Shown one piece after another: positions 17,215 through 25,420 of a DNA stretch of 32,016 nt (the first letter of the stretch is position 1; each line of letters starts with the position of its first letter). The notes beneath the pieces are model-generated. The model worked only from the letters and a program-made list of their open reading frames with translations, had not been told where the DNA came from and did not search any database. A program made the position numbers and the translations under genes. Origin of the DNA: SXOA01 sp051004015 (GTDB lineage Bacteria; Planctomycetota; Planctomycetia; Pirellulales; Pirellulaceae); NCBI GenBank assembly GCA_051004015.1, contig JBPCKT010000041.1, positions 1-32,016 of the forward strand, written 5' to 3'.

Positions 17215-17823
17215 ATGGATTCCAATTTTTCCCGGATTGACCTGCCAGGTTTCGCCGCTGCGCGGCAAAGTCAGCAAGGCCCGCATTACCTCCCTCAGCT
17301 TCCCCAGGTGGACCTGGAAATCGTGCGGGGCAAGGCCAGCCGCATGATTCGCGAGGTCAGCCCGCCGGTGTTTTTGATCGGGGCGGCCGAGGATTGCGAT
17401 TTGGTGCTGGGAGACGTGCGTTTTCCGGAGGCCTACGCCTATTTGTACGTAACGGTCCGCGGCGTCAGCGTGCGGCACCTCGGTGACGGCCCGGAGCTAA
17501 ACGTCAACGGCGAGCTGACCGAGTCGGCGCTGTTGGCGGACGGAGATATCCTGGAGCTGGGGGCTTATGAGTTTCAACTCCACATTCAGGACCGCTCGCC
17601 CCGCTCGCGCGGCCGGAAGGAACACGGCTGGGAAGAAGGATTGCGGGAGACGGACTTTTTGGGTTTGGATGCGGCGATGGACGATGTCTGGGATTTGATG
17701 GCGCAAATCCGCAAGACAATCGCCCTCGAGCCCGTGGACTTGCGGATCTTCAGCGGGCCGCCGGCGCCGAAACCGGCCAAGCGACCCCTGGCGGCTTTCG
17801 TGGCTCGGAAAATCAGCGCGTAA
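17215..17823 (+). CDS. FHA-like domain protein (degenerate)
   Basis: A 202-residue soluble protein. Residues about 50-125 resemble a forkhead-associated domain: FLIGAAEDCDLVLGDVRFP corresponds to the IGR...CDLVL strand, and ELNVNGELTESALLADGDIL, then ELGAYEFQLHI, matches the closing NG...L.DGD.L.LG.F strands. The Arg after IG and the S-x-x-H motif used for phosphothreonine binding are missing, so phosphopeptide recognition is doubtful. The C-terminal ~70 residues are Arg/Pro/Asp-rich without a known domain. The ATG at 17215 has AGGGA about 10 nt upstream. It lies 138 nt after atpC and may be read through from the operon. Confidence 0.65.
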   Translation: MDSNFSRIDLPGFAAARQSQQGPHYLPQLPQVDLEIVRGKASRMIREVSPPVFLIGAAEDCDLVLGDVRFPEAYAYLYVTVRGVSVRHLGDGPELNVNGELTESALLADGDILELGAYEFQLHIQDRSPRSRGRKEHGWEEGLRETDFLGLDAAMDDVWDLMAQIRKTIALEPVDLRIFSGPPAPKPAKRPLAAFVARKISA

Positions 17824-17878
17824 ACGGCGGAGCCGGCATAATCGTTTCCAATCATCCTTTCGCCCGATCTTGGTTCCT

Positions 17879-18151
17879 ATGAATAGTCGCGTGGTTGGCA
17901 TCATCAAGTTCGAAGCGCCGCGGATGGATGGTCGCGGTGGAGACCTCGGCCTAAACTACCTGGCGGGCGACGAAGGGTTGCCCTTGCAGCGGTGGCTGGC
18001 CGCTCTCGTCGGAGAGGAAACACCTGCGAGCGCCTCGTCCCGCTGGGAAAATCGGCGGAGCATCGCACCCACGCCGCGGCGCGTGCGGGCTAACATAGAG
18101 CAATTGGCGGTCGAGCTGGACCGCGAATATCTGGAACTTGCGGCAACTTGA
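17879..18151 (+). CDS. Small hypothetical protein
   Basis: A 90-residue soluble protein that I do not recognise. It opens MNSRVVGIIKFEAPRMDGRG and ends with the helix ANIEQLAVELDREYLELAAT; the middle is rich in Arg, Ser and Pro. It lies 55 nt after the FHA-like gene and 14 nt before the YfhO-like gene, on the same strand, which supports translation as part of a short operon. The ATG at 17879 is chosen over a TTG at 17870. Confidence 0.5.
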   Translation: MNSRVVGIIKFEAPRMDGRGGDLGLNYLAGDEGLPLQRWLAALVGEETPASASSRWENRRSIAPTPRRVRANIEQLAVELDREYLELAAT

Positions 18152-18165
18152 GTAGCCGGTAACGC

Positions 18166-21006
18166 ATGAACCGTTGGCCGTGGCACATCTGGCTGCTGGT
18201 CCTGCTGCCGGTCGCCGCGCTGTTCGGTCCGGTGTTGCTCACGGACCGCTCTTTCGCCATGCGGGACGCGGCTCATTTCTATCATCCGCTGTTCGAGTGG
18301 ACGACAAGCGAGTGGTCCGCCGGCCGCGTGCCTCTCTGGAACCCGCACGAAAACTGCGGCGTCCCCGTTTTGGCCGACGCCAGCAGCAGCGTGTTCTATC
18401 CCGGCAAGCTCATGTTCGCGCTGCCGCTGGACTTCACGCTGAGCTACAAGCTGTACGTTATCGGCCACCTTGTCTTGGCGGCAGTCGGCTCTTACCTGTT
18501 GGCGCGGCACTGGAAGTCGAACCAGGTGGCGGCGGGCGCGGCGGCGCTGGCCTATGCCTGCGGAGGCAATGTTGTCTTTCAGTATTGCAATGTAGTGTTT
18601 CTGGTCGGCGCGGCGTGGTTGCCGTTTGCCGCGCTGGCCGCGGACAGAATGCTCCACGGTCAAAGCTGGCGCGCGGCGGTAGCGCTCGGCGTTGTTTTGG
18701 CGCTCATGATCCTGGGTGGAGATCCGCAGGCGGCTTACCACGTGCTCCTGATGACGGGGCTGTATGCCTTGGTCCTGGCTTGGATGGCCAAGCCCCAAGA
18801 GAAGTCTTCTACTGCCGGCATCTGGCAGCGCTGGAAGAGCAGCCAATTCGGGCGGCATATGCTCCTGCTCGGACTGGCGGCCGTCGCCGGCTTTCTCCTT
18901 TCCGCCATCCAAGTTCTTCCGTCCTCTGAGGCTTCGAAGGAGAGCGAGCGGGCCGCTTATCGCCGGCCGCGCAGCATTTACGAAGCGGCGGCTTTCGCAA
19001 ATGACATCCGTGCTGGCCGCCTGGCGCACATCGAGCAGCCCTGGCCGGAGATTACGCATGGCCTCATAGGCCCGCCGGATCCCACGACCCATCATGAGCG
19101 GGCGTATTATTTCAGCGTCGGTCCCTGGCGATTCGCGGAGCTGATCTGGCCCAACGTCAGCGGGCGGATGTTCCCCACCCATCGCCGCTGGCTCAGTCTG
19201 TGGCCCGCCGAAGGGCGTATTTGGACGCCGACGCTGTATATGGGGCTGATTCCTCTTCTGCTCTCGCTCGCACAACTGCGTTTGCGAAGCGGAGACGAGC
19301 GGACCCGCTGGCTGTCGTGGCTCGTGTTGCTCTTCACGCTCGGCAGCTTGGGGTGGTATGGGCTCGGCTGGATCGCGCGGGAGTTTTGCACGCTGGTGCT
19401 CCGGATGGACGCCGAGAAATTCCCCTTTGGCTCGCAGGTCGGCGGCGTCTACTGGCTGATGACGACGCTCCTCCCCACGTACGTCAGTTTCCGCTATCCG
19501 GCCAAGCTCCTGGTCGTCTCTTCGCTGGCCCTCAGTCAACTCGCCGCGTTCGGCTGGGACCGATTGTTTGCAGAGCAGCGCGGACGGTTTGTGAAGGTGC
19601 TCACGTGGCTGGGTGGGACGAGCGCGGGGCTCTTGGTCATCGCCTGGGGAGCGGCCACCTGGCTTGGCACGCTTCTTGCGCCGGGATCCAAGGACTCGCC
19701 ATTGAAGGAGCGAGTGGCAGGCTTCCTGCGGCAACATGCGGACAGCTCGCTCGGTCCGTTCGATTGGCGCGGCAGCAGCACTGACGTGCAACTGGCGTTG
19801 TTCCACACGACAGTCATCTGCGCCGCATTCCTCTGGCTGCTCCACAAGGCCTGGAAGGAACCGCAACACGCCGGCAGGTGGCAAATTGTCTCGCTGCTCG
19901 TCGTTGCCCTCGATTTGGCGCTCGCCAATTATTGGCTGGTCCCCGCCGCGCCGGCGACGATCTGGCGGGATCACCCGGCTGTTGTCGCGTTGATGGATAC
20001 CAGCGAGCATCCCCGCGTATTCCGCAGCAACCTGGGAGGTGGCTGGCGGCCGGAGGCTTTCGGGCGGCAGTCGTCGCGCGAGCGAATGAGCGAGATTACG
20101 CAGTGGGAGCGGGATACCTTGTTCCCCAAGTATGGACTCAATCACGGCATTTCGCTGGTCGAGTCCTACGGCTCCCTCAAGTCCGTCCATTACGAGTCGT
20201 TTCTGGTGGTGGCCCGCAGTAATGGACCGCCACAGCCGGGAGATCGCAGCCGGCCGTTGCCGCCCGGTTCCTCGCTGCGTCTGCTGGGCACAAAGTACCT
20301 GATGCTTCCCGACACTTACGTGCCTGGCGCGAAGGACAAACCGTTGTTCGCCGAGAAAGTGATCACCGATGACCCGCCTGCCGCGGGAGCGATGCTTTGG
20401 AAAATGAAGGACCCATTTCCTCGCGCCTGGATTGTGCATCATGCGGAGACCCTCCCGCCCTTGTCCAGCCGGCTGGATTTGGACGCCATCGACCAGCGGG
20501 CCATGGATGTCCTGTTTCCCGTCGATCCCCGCTCGCGGTTGCATGTGAGCCGCGACTTACGCACGAGTGCCGTCGTCGAAACGGAGGAACCCATCGATCT
20601 CACTCCTCCAGCAAGGAGCGGTCGTCTATCCTGGCCGGATGAGGACTCTTGCCGCATTACGATCTCCCAGCCGACGCTCGTGGAAATCGAAGTTGCCCTG
20701 GCCAGCCCCGGCCTGGTCGTGCTTGGCGACACTTACGCTCCCGGCTGGGTCGCGCTCCTGCGGTCGGCAGAAGAGGACCAGGCCGTGCGGAAGGAGGTTC
20801 GCATCCACCGCACGAATCGCATCTTCCGCGGAGTCGTCGTCCCAGCGGGCCGGCACGTTTTGACGTATGAGTATCGGCCGGTGAGTTTTTATCGCGGAGC
20901 GGCGGTGAGCGCGTTCAGTTGGCTGGCCTTGGGGCTGTTAACGGCGTTCTTCGGCTGGAGAAGAAGGGGAAAGAGTGCAGAGTGTAAAGTGCAAAATGTA
21001 AAGTGA
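18166..21006 (+). CDS. YfhO-like large polytopic membrane protein
   Basis: A 946-residue integral membrane protein with roughly a dozen hydrophobic segments in the first ~600 residues and a soluble beta-rich C-terminal domain (about 700-900) before a last membrane helix. The first loop DAAHFYHPLFEWTTSEWSAG, then RVPLWNPHENCGVPVLAD, is the pattern of YfhO/GT-C-fold proteins, where acidic and aromatic residues face the outside. In Bacillus, YfhO helps glycosylate lipoteichoic acid; here the acceptor is unknown. The C-terminal domain includes LVVLGDTYAPGWVALL and the terminal YEYRPVSFYRGAAVSAFSWL typical of the family. The last ~11 residues (KSAECKVQNVK) are encoded by one arm of an inverted repeat, so the native end may have been altered. 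Confidence 0.85.
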   Translation: MNRWPWHIWLLVLLPVAALFGPVLLTDRSFAMRDAAHFYHPLFEWTTSEWSAGRVPLWNPHENCGVPVLADASSSVFYPGKLMFALPLDFTLSYKLYVIGHLVLAAVGSYLLARHWKSNQVAAGAAALAYACGGNVVFQYCNVVFLVGAAWLPFAALAADRMLHGQSWRAAVALGVVLALMILGGDPQAAYHVLLMTGLYALVLAWMAKPQEKSSTAGIWQRWKSSQFGRHMLLLGLAAVAGFLLSAIQVLPSSEASKESERAAYRRPRSIYEAAAFANDIRAGRLAHIEQPWPEITHGLIGPPDPTTHHERAYYFSVGPWRFAELIWPNVSGRMFPTHRRWLSLWPAEGRIWTPTLYMGLIPLLLSLAQLRLRSGDERTRWLSWLVLLFTLGSLGWYGLGWIAREFCTLVLRMDAEKFPFGSQVGGVYWLMTTLLPTYVSFRYPAKLLVVSSLALSQLAAFGWDRLFAEQRGRFVKVLTWLGGTSAGLLVIAWGAATWLGTLLAPGSKDSPLKERVAGFLRQHADSSLGPFDWRGSSTDVQLALFHTTVICAAFLWLLHKAWKEPQHAGRWQIVSLLVVALDLALANYWLVPAAPATIWRDHPAVVALMDTSEHPRVFRSNLGGGWRPEAFGRQSSRERMSEITQWERDTLFPKYGLNHGISLVESYGSLKSVHYESFLVVARSNGPPQPGDRSRPLPPGSSLRLLGTKYLMLPDTYVPGAKDKPLFAEKVITDDPPAAGAMLWKMKDPFPRAWIVHHAETLPPLSSRLDLDAIDQRAMDVLFPVDPRSRLHVSRDLRTSAVVETEEPIDLTPPARSGRLSWPDEDSCRITISQPTLVEIEVALASPGLVVLGDTYAPGWVALLRSAEEDQAVRKEVRIHRTNRIFRGVVVPAGRHVLTYEYRPVSFYRGAAVSAFSWLALGLLTAFFGWRRRGKSAECKVQNVK

Positions 21007-21055
21007 AGAACCGCGAACACAAACTCTTCACTCTGCACTTTACACTCTGCACTCT
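20972..21055. repeat. 22-bp perfect inverted repeat between convergent genes
   Basis: Bases 20972-20993 are the exact reverse complement of 21034-21055, with a 40-nt loop. Arms are built from the low-complexity units GAGTGCAGAGTG and TAAAGTGCA. The left arm lies inside the 3' end of the YfhO-like gene, whose TGA is at 21004-21006. The right arm begins 4 nt past the stop of the convergent cysE-type gene. It would fold in transcripts from both sides and may act as a bidirectional terminator or RNA-end protector. Confidence 0.85.
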
Positions 21056-21059
21056 ACAC

Positions 21060-22028
21060 TCAAATCTGATAATTCCTCTCCGGCTTCAGCTCATCCGGCA
21101 CTTCGCTGCGGATGCGGAGCTTCGGCTTCTCCATGATGACGGTGGTGTGCGGCTCAACGGAGGAGGTGAGCCAGACGCTGCTGCCGATGACGCTGTCGTG
21201 GCCGACGACCGTTTTGCCGCCCAGGACGGTGGCGTTGGCGTAGATCACCACGCGGTCCTGGATCGTGGGATGCCGCTTGTGGCCGCGGACCAGGTTGCCG
21301 TCGTCATCGGTGGCAAAGCTCAAAGCGCCGAGCGTGACCCCCTGATAAATCTTCACATGGTTGCCGATCTCGCAGGTCTCGCCGATGACCACGCCCGTGC
21401 CGTGATCGATGAAGAAGTGATCGCCGATGGTCGCCCCCGGATGAATATCGATGCCCGTCTGCTTGTGGGCCCATTCGCCGATCATCCGCGGGATAAACGG
21501 CACGCCCAGGCGGCGCAGTTCGTGAGCCAGGCGGTAGCAGGTGATGGCTTCCAGCCCCGGATAGCAGAAGACCACTTCGTCCACGCTGCGGCAGGCGGGG
21601 TCGCCGTCGAAGGCGGCCTGGGCATCGTCGGTGAGGGTCCGCCGCAACTCGGGAATGCTTTCCAGGAACATGATCGCCATGGCCTGGCCCTTGGCCTCGT
21701 AGTCCACATCATCCATTTCGGGTTTCCCCTTGTTGACCACGCGATCATCGTGCCGCAGGGCCCGGGCGATCTGCGTCGTGAGCTTGTCGTGCAAGCCGTC
21801 GATCAGGTCCCCGACGTGATACGTCACGTTCCCCATGTGCAGGGCCTCCCGCCGCCGATAGCCGGGATACATGATCTCCTTGAGGTCCTCGATGCAGGAG
21901 ATGATCACGTCGTAATTCGGCAGCGGCAGATGACCCAGGTGGCTGCACGTGCCGCACTGCGTGTACGTGGCCACGATGCGGCTGGTGAGGTTGGGAAGTT
22001 GCTCTTTGAGGCGAAAGTCGGAAGCCAT
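21060..22028 (-). CDS. cysE: Serine O-acetyltransferase (EpsC/CysE type)
   Basis: A 322-residue enzyme that transfers acetyl from acetyl-CoA to L-serine, the first step of cysteine synthesis. The C-terminal half is a left-handed beta helix of hexapeptide repeats: GIDIHPGATIGDHFFIDHGT, GVVIGETCEIGNHVKIYQGV, TLGALSF, then HPTIQDRVVIYANATVLGGK. The preceding helical part contains CYPGLEAITCYRLAHELRRL. Catalytic His candidates are those of IHPG and FIDHGTG. It is longer than E. coli CysE (273) because of an extra N-terminal helical region (YTQCGTCSHLGHLPLPNYDV, 22-41), as in the EpsC-like group. The start ATG at 22028 gives MASDFRLKEQ; the open frame upstream is Pro/Arg-rich and not coding-like. 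Confidence 0.93.
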   Translation of the reverse strand: MASDFRLKEQLPNLTSRIVATYTQCGTCSHLGHLPLPNYDVIISCIEDLKEIMYPGYRRREALHMGNVTYHVGDLIDGLHDKLTTQIARALRHDDRVVNKGKPEMDDVDYEAKGQAMAIMFLESIPELRRTLTDDAQAAFDGDPACRSVDEVVFCYPGLEAITCYRLAHELRRLGVPFIPRMIGEWAHKQTGIDIHPGATIGDHFFIDHGTGVVIGETCEIGNHVKIYQGVTLGALSFATDDDGNLVRGHKRHPTIQDRVVIYANATVLGGKTVVGHDSVIGSSVWLTSSVEPHTTVIMEKPKLRIRSEVPDELKPERNYQI

Positions 22029-22352
22029 GGCGGTTGCTCCGAAGCGCGGCCCCGGACGAGGGGCGGCTGGGCGAGTGCGGGAAGCGGGACGAAGAAAGCA
22101 GCGAATTAATGCCCGCCCGGACAGCGGCAAAGGGAAGAGCCGAGGTGGAAGAAGGGGCGGAGCATGGGGGGCGAGTTTGTTGGAACCCGGCTGAGCGGAG
22201 GCACGCGAAAAATCGTATGCAGGGGACCCGGCGAGTTCAAGGCATCTGGAATTGTCTTCGGAAGGAGCCTGCGCGGAAGTTAAGGCAAAAGGGGGCTCGC
22301 GCCGAGTCACGGGGGGACGGAGGGAACAGGTCGAAGATAGCGGAGGGGTAGT

Positions 22353-22450
22353 CATAAGGGTTTTTTCAGAATTGAAATGGCCGCAAAGCGTTTACGGGAA
22401 AGGACTTTGCTCCAAAGCACGGTGGAAAGCCATAAGGGTTTGATAAGGGT
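22353..22450. repeat. CATAAGGGT repeats in AT-richer patch
   Basis: CATAAGGGTTT occurs at 22353-22363 and 22431-22441, immediately followed by GATAAGGGT at 22442-22450. The surrounding ~200 nt are less GC-rich than neighbouring genes. Integrase tails and attachment regions often show such short repeats, but no integrase is intact here. Confidence 0.35.
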
Positions 22451-22511
22451 CTGCGTTGAACCTCGGCTTTGAGGTTATAGGGTGTTTTTCAAAGGCATTA
22501 CGGGGACTTTC

Positions 22512-22796
22512 TCACAACGGAAGTCTTTGCGTTGACAGTTTTTGCCGCAATTGGTCGGGGGTCAGTTTGAGGAGCGTCCACCAGGAGTTGGAGGGCAGGG
22601 TTTGATACCGGTTTTGCAACTCCTTGTTCTTGCCGTTCTTGCCGAATGAATCGCCGCAACTGCTTGCTATGGATGACTTTAGGGTGGATGAGCGTGATTC
22701 ACTTTGGTCAAAATGTCGCCTTTTTTGATACTTAACTGCGAAAGTATAAATGCGTAAGTAGTGTATTGTATTGACTTTCCGTCCACGACTGGCCCT
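22512..22796 (-). pseudogene. Coding-like fragment without start
   Basis: One minus-strand frame stays open for about 94 codons from 22796 to a TGA at 22512-22514 but has no ATG, GTG or TTG near its beginning. Its last part, KNGKNKELQNRYQTLPSNSW followed by WTLLKLTPDQLRQKL, has the composition of a real protein. A second frame of the same strand (about 22704 to 22498, containing IHSKQLRRFIRQERQEQG) is also open, so a frameshifted remnant is possible. I do not recognise the family; a mobile-element fragment is a guess. Confidence 0.25.
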
Positions 22797-23461
22797 GTAT
22801 CACGCCCGCCGGCCGTCCAACTTATAAGCTCTTTTTCGATGCACCAAACGACCGGCGAATCAGCCCAAGTCCTTGCTCCACCCCAGCTTGCAAACCGATT
22901 CCCGTCCGAGCGGGGAAAAAAGTTATAAGCTGCTCAGGCCCGGGCCATTTCGCAGGCGAGAACTCCCCGCACGACCGGCGGTCCGCCCGCAGGGAGTCCC
23001 GCTAGACTAGATGCGCGGAACGACTCTTTTGTTCACTAGATACAAAAGAATATATTTTACTTGGCGCTGGCCGGCCAGCAAGTCATGGAACATCCACAAC
23101 CAAGGCGCGATGCCGGCCGCCCTAGCGGGCGTGATCCGCATCGTTCTTGTCATCGGGGTCGGGAGTCTTTGGCGTCTTAGACTAAGCCCCATGAAAACGC
23201 TCATTCGCCAAGGACTCCCGTCCCCCTGGGGTGGCAAGCCCCAGCGGCCGGCTACCTTCTCTGGCTTACGGCCATGTGCCTGGACGCTTGGCGGAGGTCG
23301 AAGGAGATAGGACGTCAACGGGTGCGCGATGTCAGGGGGTCGTTATGACACCAGCCCGACGCATTGCGCAAGCGAGGGGATTGCAGGAAACCCGCAGCGT
23401 CGGCAAGGAACGGCGAGCGGGGGGCGTCAGCCCTCTGATACTTCGCCCGTCGCTGGACCCC

Positions 23462-23698
23462 CGCTCCTCTCTGCATCCCCTGCTACCCCCTCGGCAGTGG
23501 CAAGTTGATTCATGATTCATCGCGAATCAAAACTACTCAAAAACTATTCACGTAACAATCCCAACTACCGTTCAATCCTGGAGTTGCGCTGATTCACTTG
23601 ATTCACAACGGGCCCTTTTCCCAAAATCTTGATTCACGTTCCTCCAGCCGCAAAATCCTTCGCTCGCTCCTCTGTGCAGCCCCTGCTACCCCCGCCGC
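23462..23698. repeat. 34-nt imperfect direct repeat, 203 nt apart
   Basis: 23462-23495 and 23665-23698 share CGCTCCTCT, TGCA and CCCCTGCTACCCCC in the same order with only a few substitutions between copies. The intervening DNA contains the TGATTCAY cluster. Both copies are pyrimidine-rich on the plus strand. The pair could be a duplicated regulatory segment or the flanks of an old insertion. Confidence 0.55.
23505..23637. repeat. Cluster of five TGATTCAY motifs
   Basis: TGATTCAT or TGATTCAC occurs at 23506, 23513, 23590, 23599 and 23630 (five times in 133 nt). The first is part of the interrupted palindrome TTGATTC (23505-23511) / GAATCAA (23524-23530). Further single copies occur at 22694 and 105. 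Such clustering resembles an array of operator half-sites, but the nearest downstream gene is 450 nt away. Confidence 0.4.
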
Positions 23699-24092
23699 GA
23701 CCATCGGGGCTTGTCCCCATGGAGCGCTCACTGGCCAGCTACAAGCGACCGCTGGGGCTCTCGCCCCTGCGGTCGCCGAAGATCGCCCTCGCACCCGATC
23801 CTCCTCCCGAGATGCCTAAACTTTTCACTTGTCAAAGACCCGCCAGATTCCCGCTGGCCCGTGGGCCTCTCCCGCTTGGCCAAAGAACAGGCAGGAGCGG
23901 TGGCCCGAATAGAATCAATTGTACACTACAGGCGGGCGTTTTCCAGACCCTTGGACAAAGAATTTGGAAAATTCTTCGGGGCCGATCTGGCTCAGGAACA
24001 TCGCTTCCTTCCGCATTAGTTTCCTAGAATCCTCTATTCGCGGACCTGATGTTTGCGTCGTTAGTTATGGCCCGAGCGAGTAAAATTAGGTC

Positions 24093-24293
24093 GTGCATCT
24101 TCCCTTGCCCAAACGCCGCTGGTATCAGTTCAGGCTGCTCGCCATGCTGGTGTTGATGGGAGTTGCGCCGATTCTCTTGACGTTCCTCTATTTCGCGATT
24201 GAGGATGCTCGGAAGGCCAACCAAACGCCCAAGCCAAATCGCGAGTTCAGGACGCTGGAGGCGATTTTTGAAGAGGCCAAGGACGAGCCATGA
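24093..24293 (+). CDS. Small single-pass membrane protein
   Basis: A 66-residue protein starting with GTG. The N-terminus PKRRWYQFRLLAMLVLMGVA followed by a single hydrophobic helix and a charged tail (EDARKANQTPKPN) is a pattern I associate with short planctomycete proteins of unknown role that read RRW[FY]Q[FY]RLRTLL. Its TGA overlaps the next small ATG as ATGA. No clear Shine-Dalgarno is visible, so the start is uncertain. Confidence 0.5.
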   Translation: MHLPLPKRRWYQFRLLAMLVLMGVAPILLTFLYFAIEDARKANQTPKPNREFRTLEAIFEEAKDEP

Positions 24294-24361
24294 AGTACAG
24301 CCTGCCGACCCTGCGTCTGTTTTTAAGAGCGATAAGTCGAAAACCATGCGATCCTTCATGA
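24290..24361 (+). CDS. Tiny MKYSL-type ORF, probably truncated copy
   Basis: A 23-codon frame (MKYSLPTLRLFLRAISRKPC plus DPS) starting in an ATGA overlap with the preceding gene and ending inside the start of the WD40 gene. Its first 16 bases, ATGAAGTACAGCCTGC, are identical to the start of the gene at 26048, and both are preceded by a similar CC. It looks like the 5' end of a duplicated membrane-protein gene that was cut off, or a coupling leader for the WD40 gene. Confidence 0.3.
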   Translation: MKYSLPTLRLFLRAISRKPCDPS

Positions 24362-25398
24362 TTCGAGCGAGAGCTGCGGCGCACCTCTTCCTGATGGCTT
24401 TCTGCCTGATCCGGGCGGAGGCGGTCGGTGAGGAGCCGGCTGGCTTTCGACATTTGCTCACGCTTCCCCTGGACTATGACCCGCAGGCGAAGCGTTCCCC
24501 GTATGGCGAAGGCTGCCCGCAGGACGTTGCCTTTTCGCCGGATGGAAAGATTCTGGCGGCTGCGTTTAACGACAAGGGGGTCTGGCTGTTTGACCTCCCT
24601 TCCGGCCGGGTCAGAGCGACCTTCAAGCTGGGCGATGCCTTTTTTGTGACGTTTTCTCCGGACGGAAAGCTTCTGGCGCACACCGGGCCGGGCCCCCTGT
24701 GGGATGTGGCCAATTCCCGGCCGAAACCCTGGGAACCGCCGCGGTCGGCAACTTCCGCGGCCTTTTCCCCCGACGGGAAGTCGCTCGCGGTCGGAACGTA
24801 CCGGGAACCGTTTCACCTGTGCGAGGTGGCGACGGGCAAGAGCGCTCGCAAGTTCGACATCTACGCCGGCACGGACCCGCACCTCGATCGGGGACTCTAC
24901 AAGCCCCGCGTCGCCGCGTTTGCCTTCTCTCCCGACGGAAAGACGCTGGCGGCTCAAATTCATTTCTATGAGGACGAGCTCCGTATCTTCGATCACATGC
25001 AGATCTGGGACCTGGAAACGGGCAAGCTGAAAGCGTCGTTCGAAGGTTCCGGCGGACTCTTCACGCCCGGCGGCGAGACGCTCGTTTGCGGCTTGAATGG
25101 CCAGATCAAGCTGAGGAGCGCCAAAACCTTCGAAGAGACGGCGACGATCGCGGGGGAAACCAAGCTCGCAGAAGGATATTGGTCGCGCATGGCCCTGTCT
25201 CCCGACGGGAAAACACTCGCCGCCAGTGCCGCCGACCACTCGGTTCAGCTCTGGAACCTGCCCGACCGCAAGTTGATCGGCGTCCTCCAGGGACACACGA
25301 AATGGATCACATCGCTCGCCATTTCCGCCGATGGAAAGCGGATCGTGTCCAGCAGCGAGGATGGTTCGATTCGGCTGTGGACCCAGGGAACGCCATGA
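24346..25398 (+). CDS. Secreted WD40 repeat protein
   Basis: A 350-residue beta-propeller protein. The N-terminus MRSFMIRARAAAHLFLMAFC, then LIRAEA, is a signal peptide with a probable A-x-A-type site, so the protein should leave the cytoplasm. At least six WD-type blades are marked by the repeated FSPDGK motif (CPQDVAFSPDGK, FVTFSPDGK, SAAFSPDGK, FAFSPDGK, MALSPDGK, LAISADGK) and closing strands such as VQLWNLPD and IRLWTQG. WD40 propellers act as interaction scaffolds; the partner is unknown. The ATG at 24346 is chosen for the signal peptide, although the frame is open from 24199. Confidence 0.85.
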   Translation: MRSFMIRARAAAHLFLMAFCLIRAEAVGEEPAGFRHLLTLPLDYDPQAKRSPYGEGCPQDVAFSPDGKILAAAFNDKGVWLFDLPSGRVRATFKLGDAFFVTFSPDGKLLAHTGPGPLWDVANSRPKPWEPPRSATSAAFSPDGKSLAVGTYREPFHLCEVATGKSARKFDIYAGTDPHLDRGLYKPRVAAFAFSPDGKTLAAQIHFYEDELRIFDHMQIWDLETGKLKASFEGSGGLFTPGGETLVCGLNGQIKLRSAKTFEETATIAGETKLAEGYWSRMALSPDGKTLAASAADHSVQLWNLPDRKLIGVLQGHTKWITSLAISADGKRIVSSSEDGSIRLWTQGTP

Positions 25399-25420
25399 AT
25401 TCAGTGCATGGAGCGGATCG

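Larger units (their letters stand above)
22029..24092. other. 2-kb region without a convincing gene
   Basis: No open frame here has recognisable family features, a good start and coding-like composition. It holds the leader of the cysE-type gene, an AT-richer patch with CATAAGGGT repeats (22353-22450), coding-like decayed sequence (about 22498-22796), a hairpin at 23226-23244 (CTGGGG/CCCCAG, loop TGGCAAG), a cluster of TGATTCAY motifs and a 34-nt imperfect direct repeat. No tRNA, RNase P, tmRNA or SRP RNA core motif was seen by eye. The mix of base composition and repeats suggests remnants of past insertions. Confidence 0.6.

Noticed and set aside
23011..24027. Short plus-strand frames in the gene-poor region
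   Set aside because: Pro/Arg/Ser-rich, overlapping repeats and hairpins, without usable start context or family similarity.
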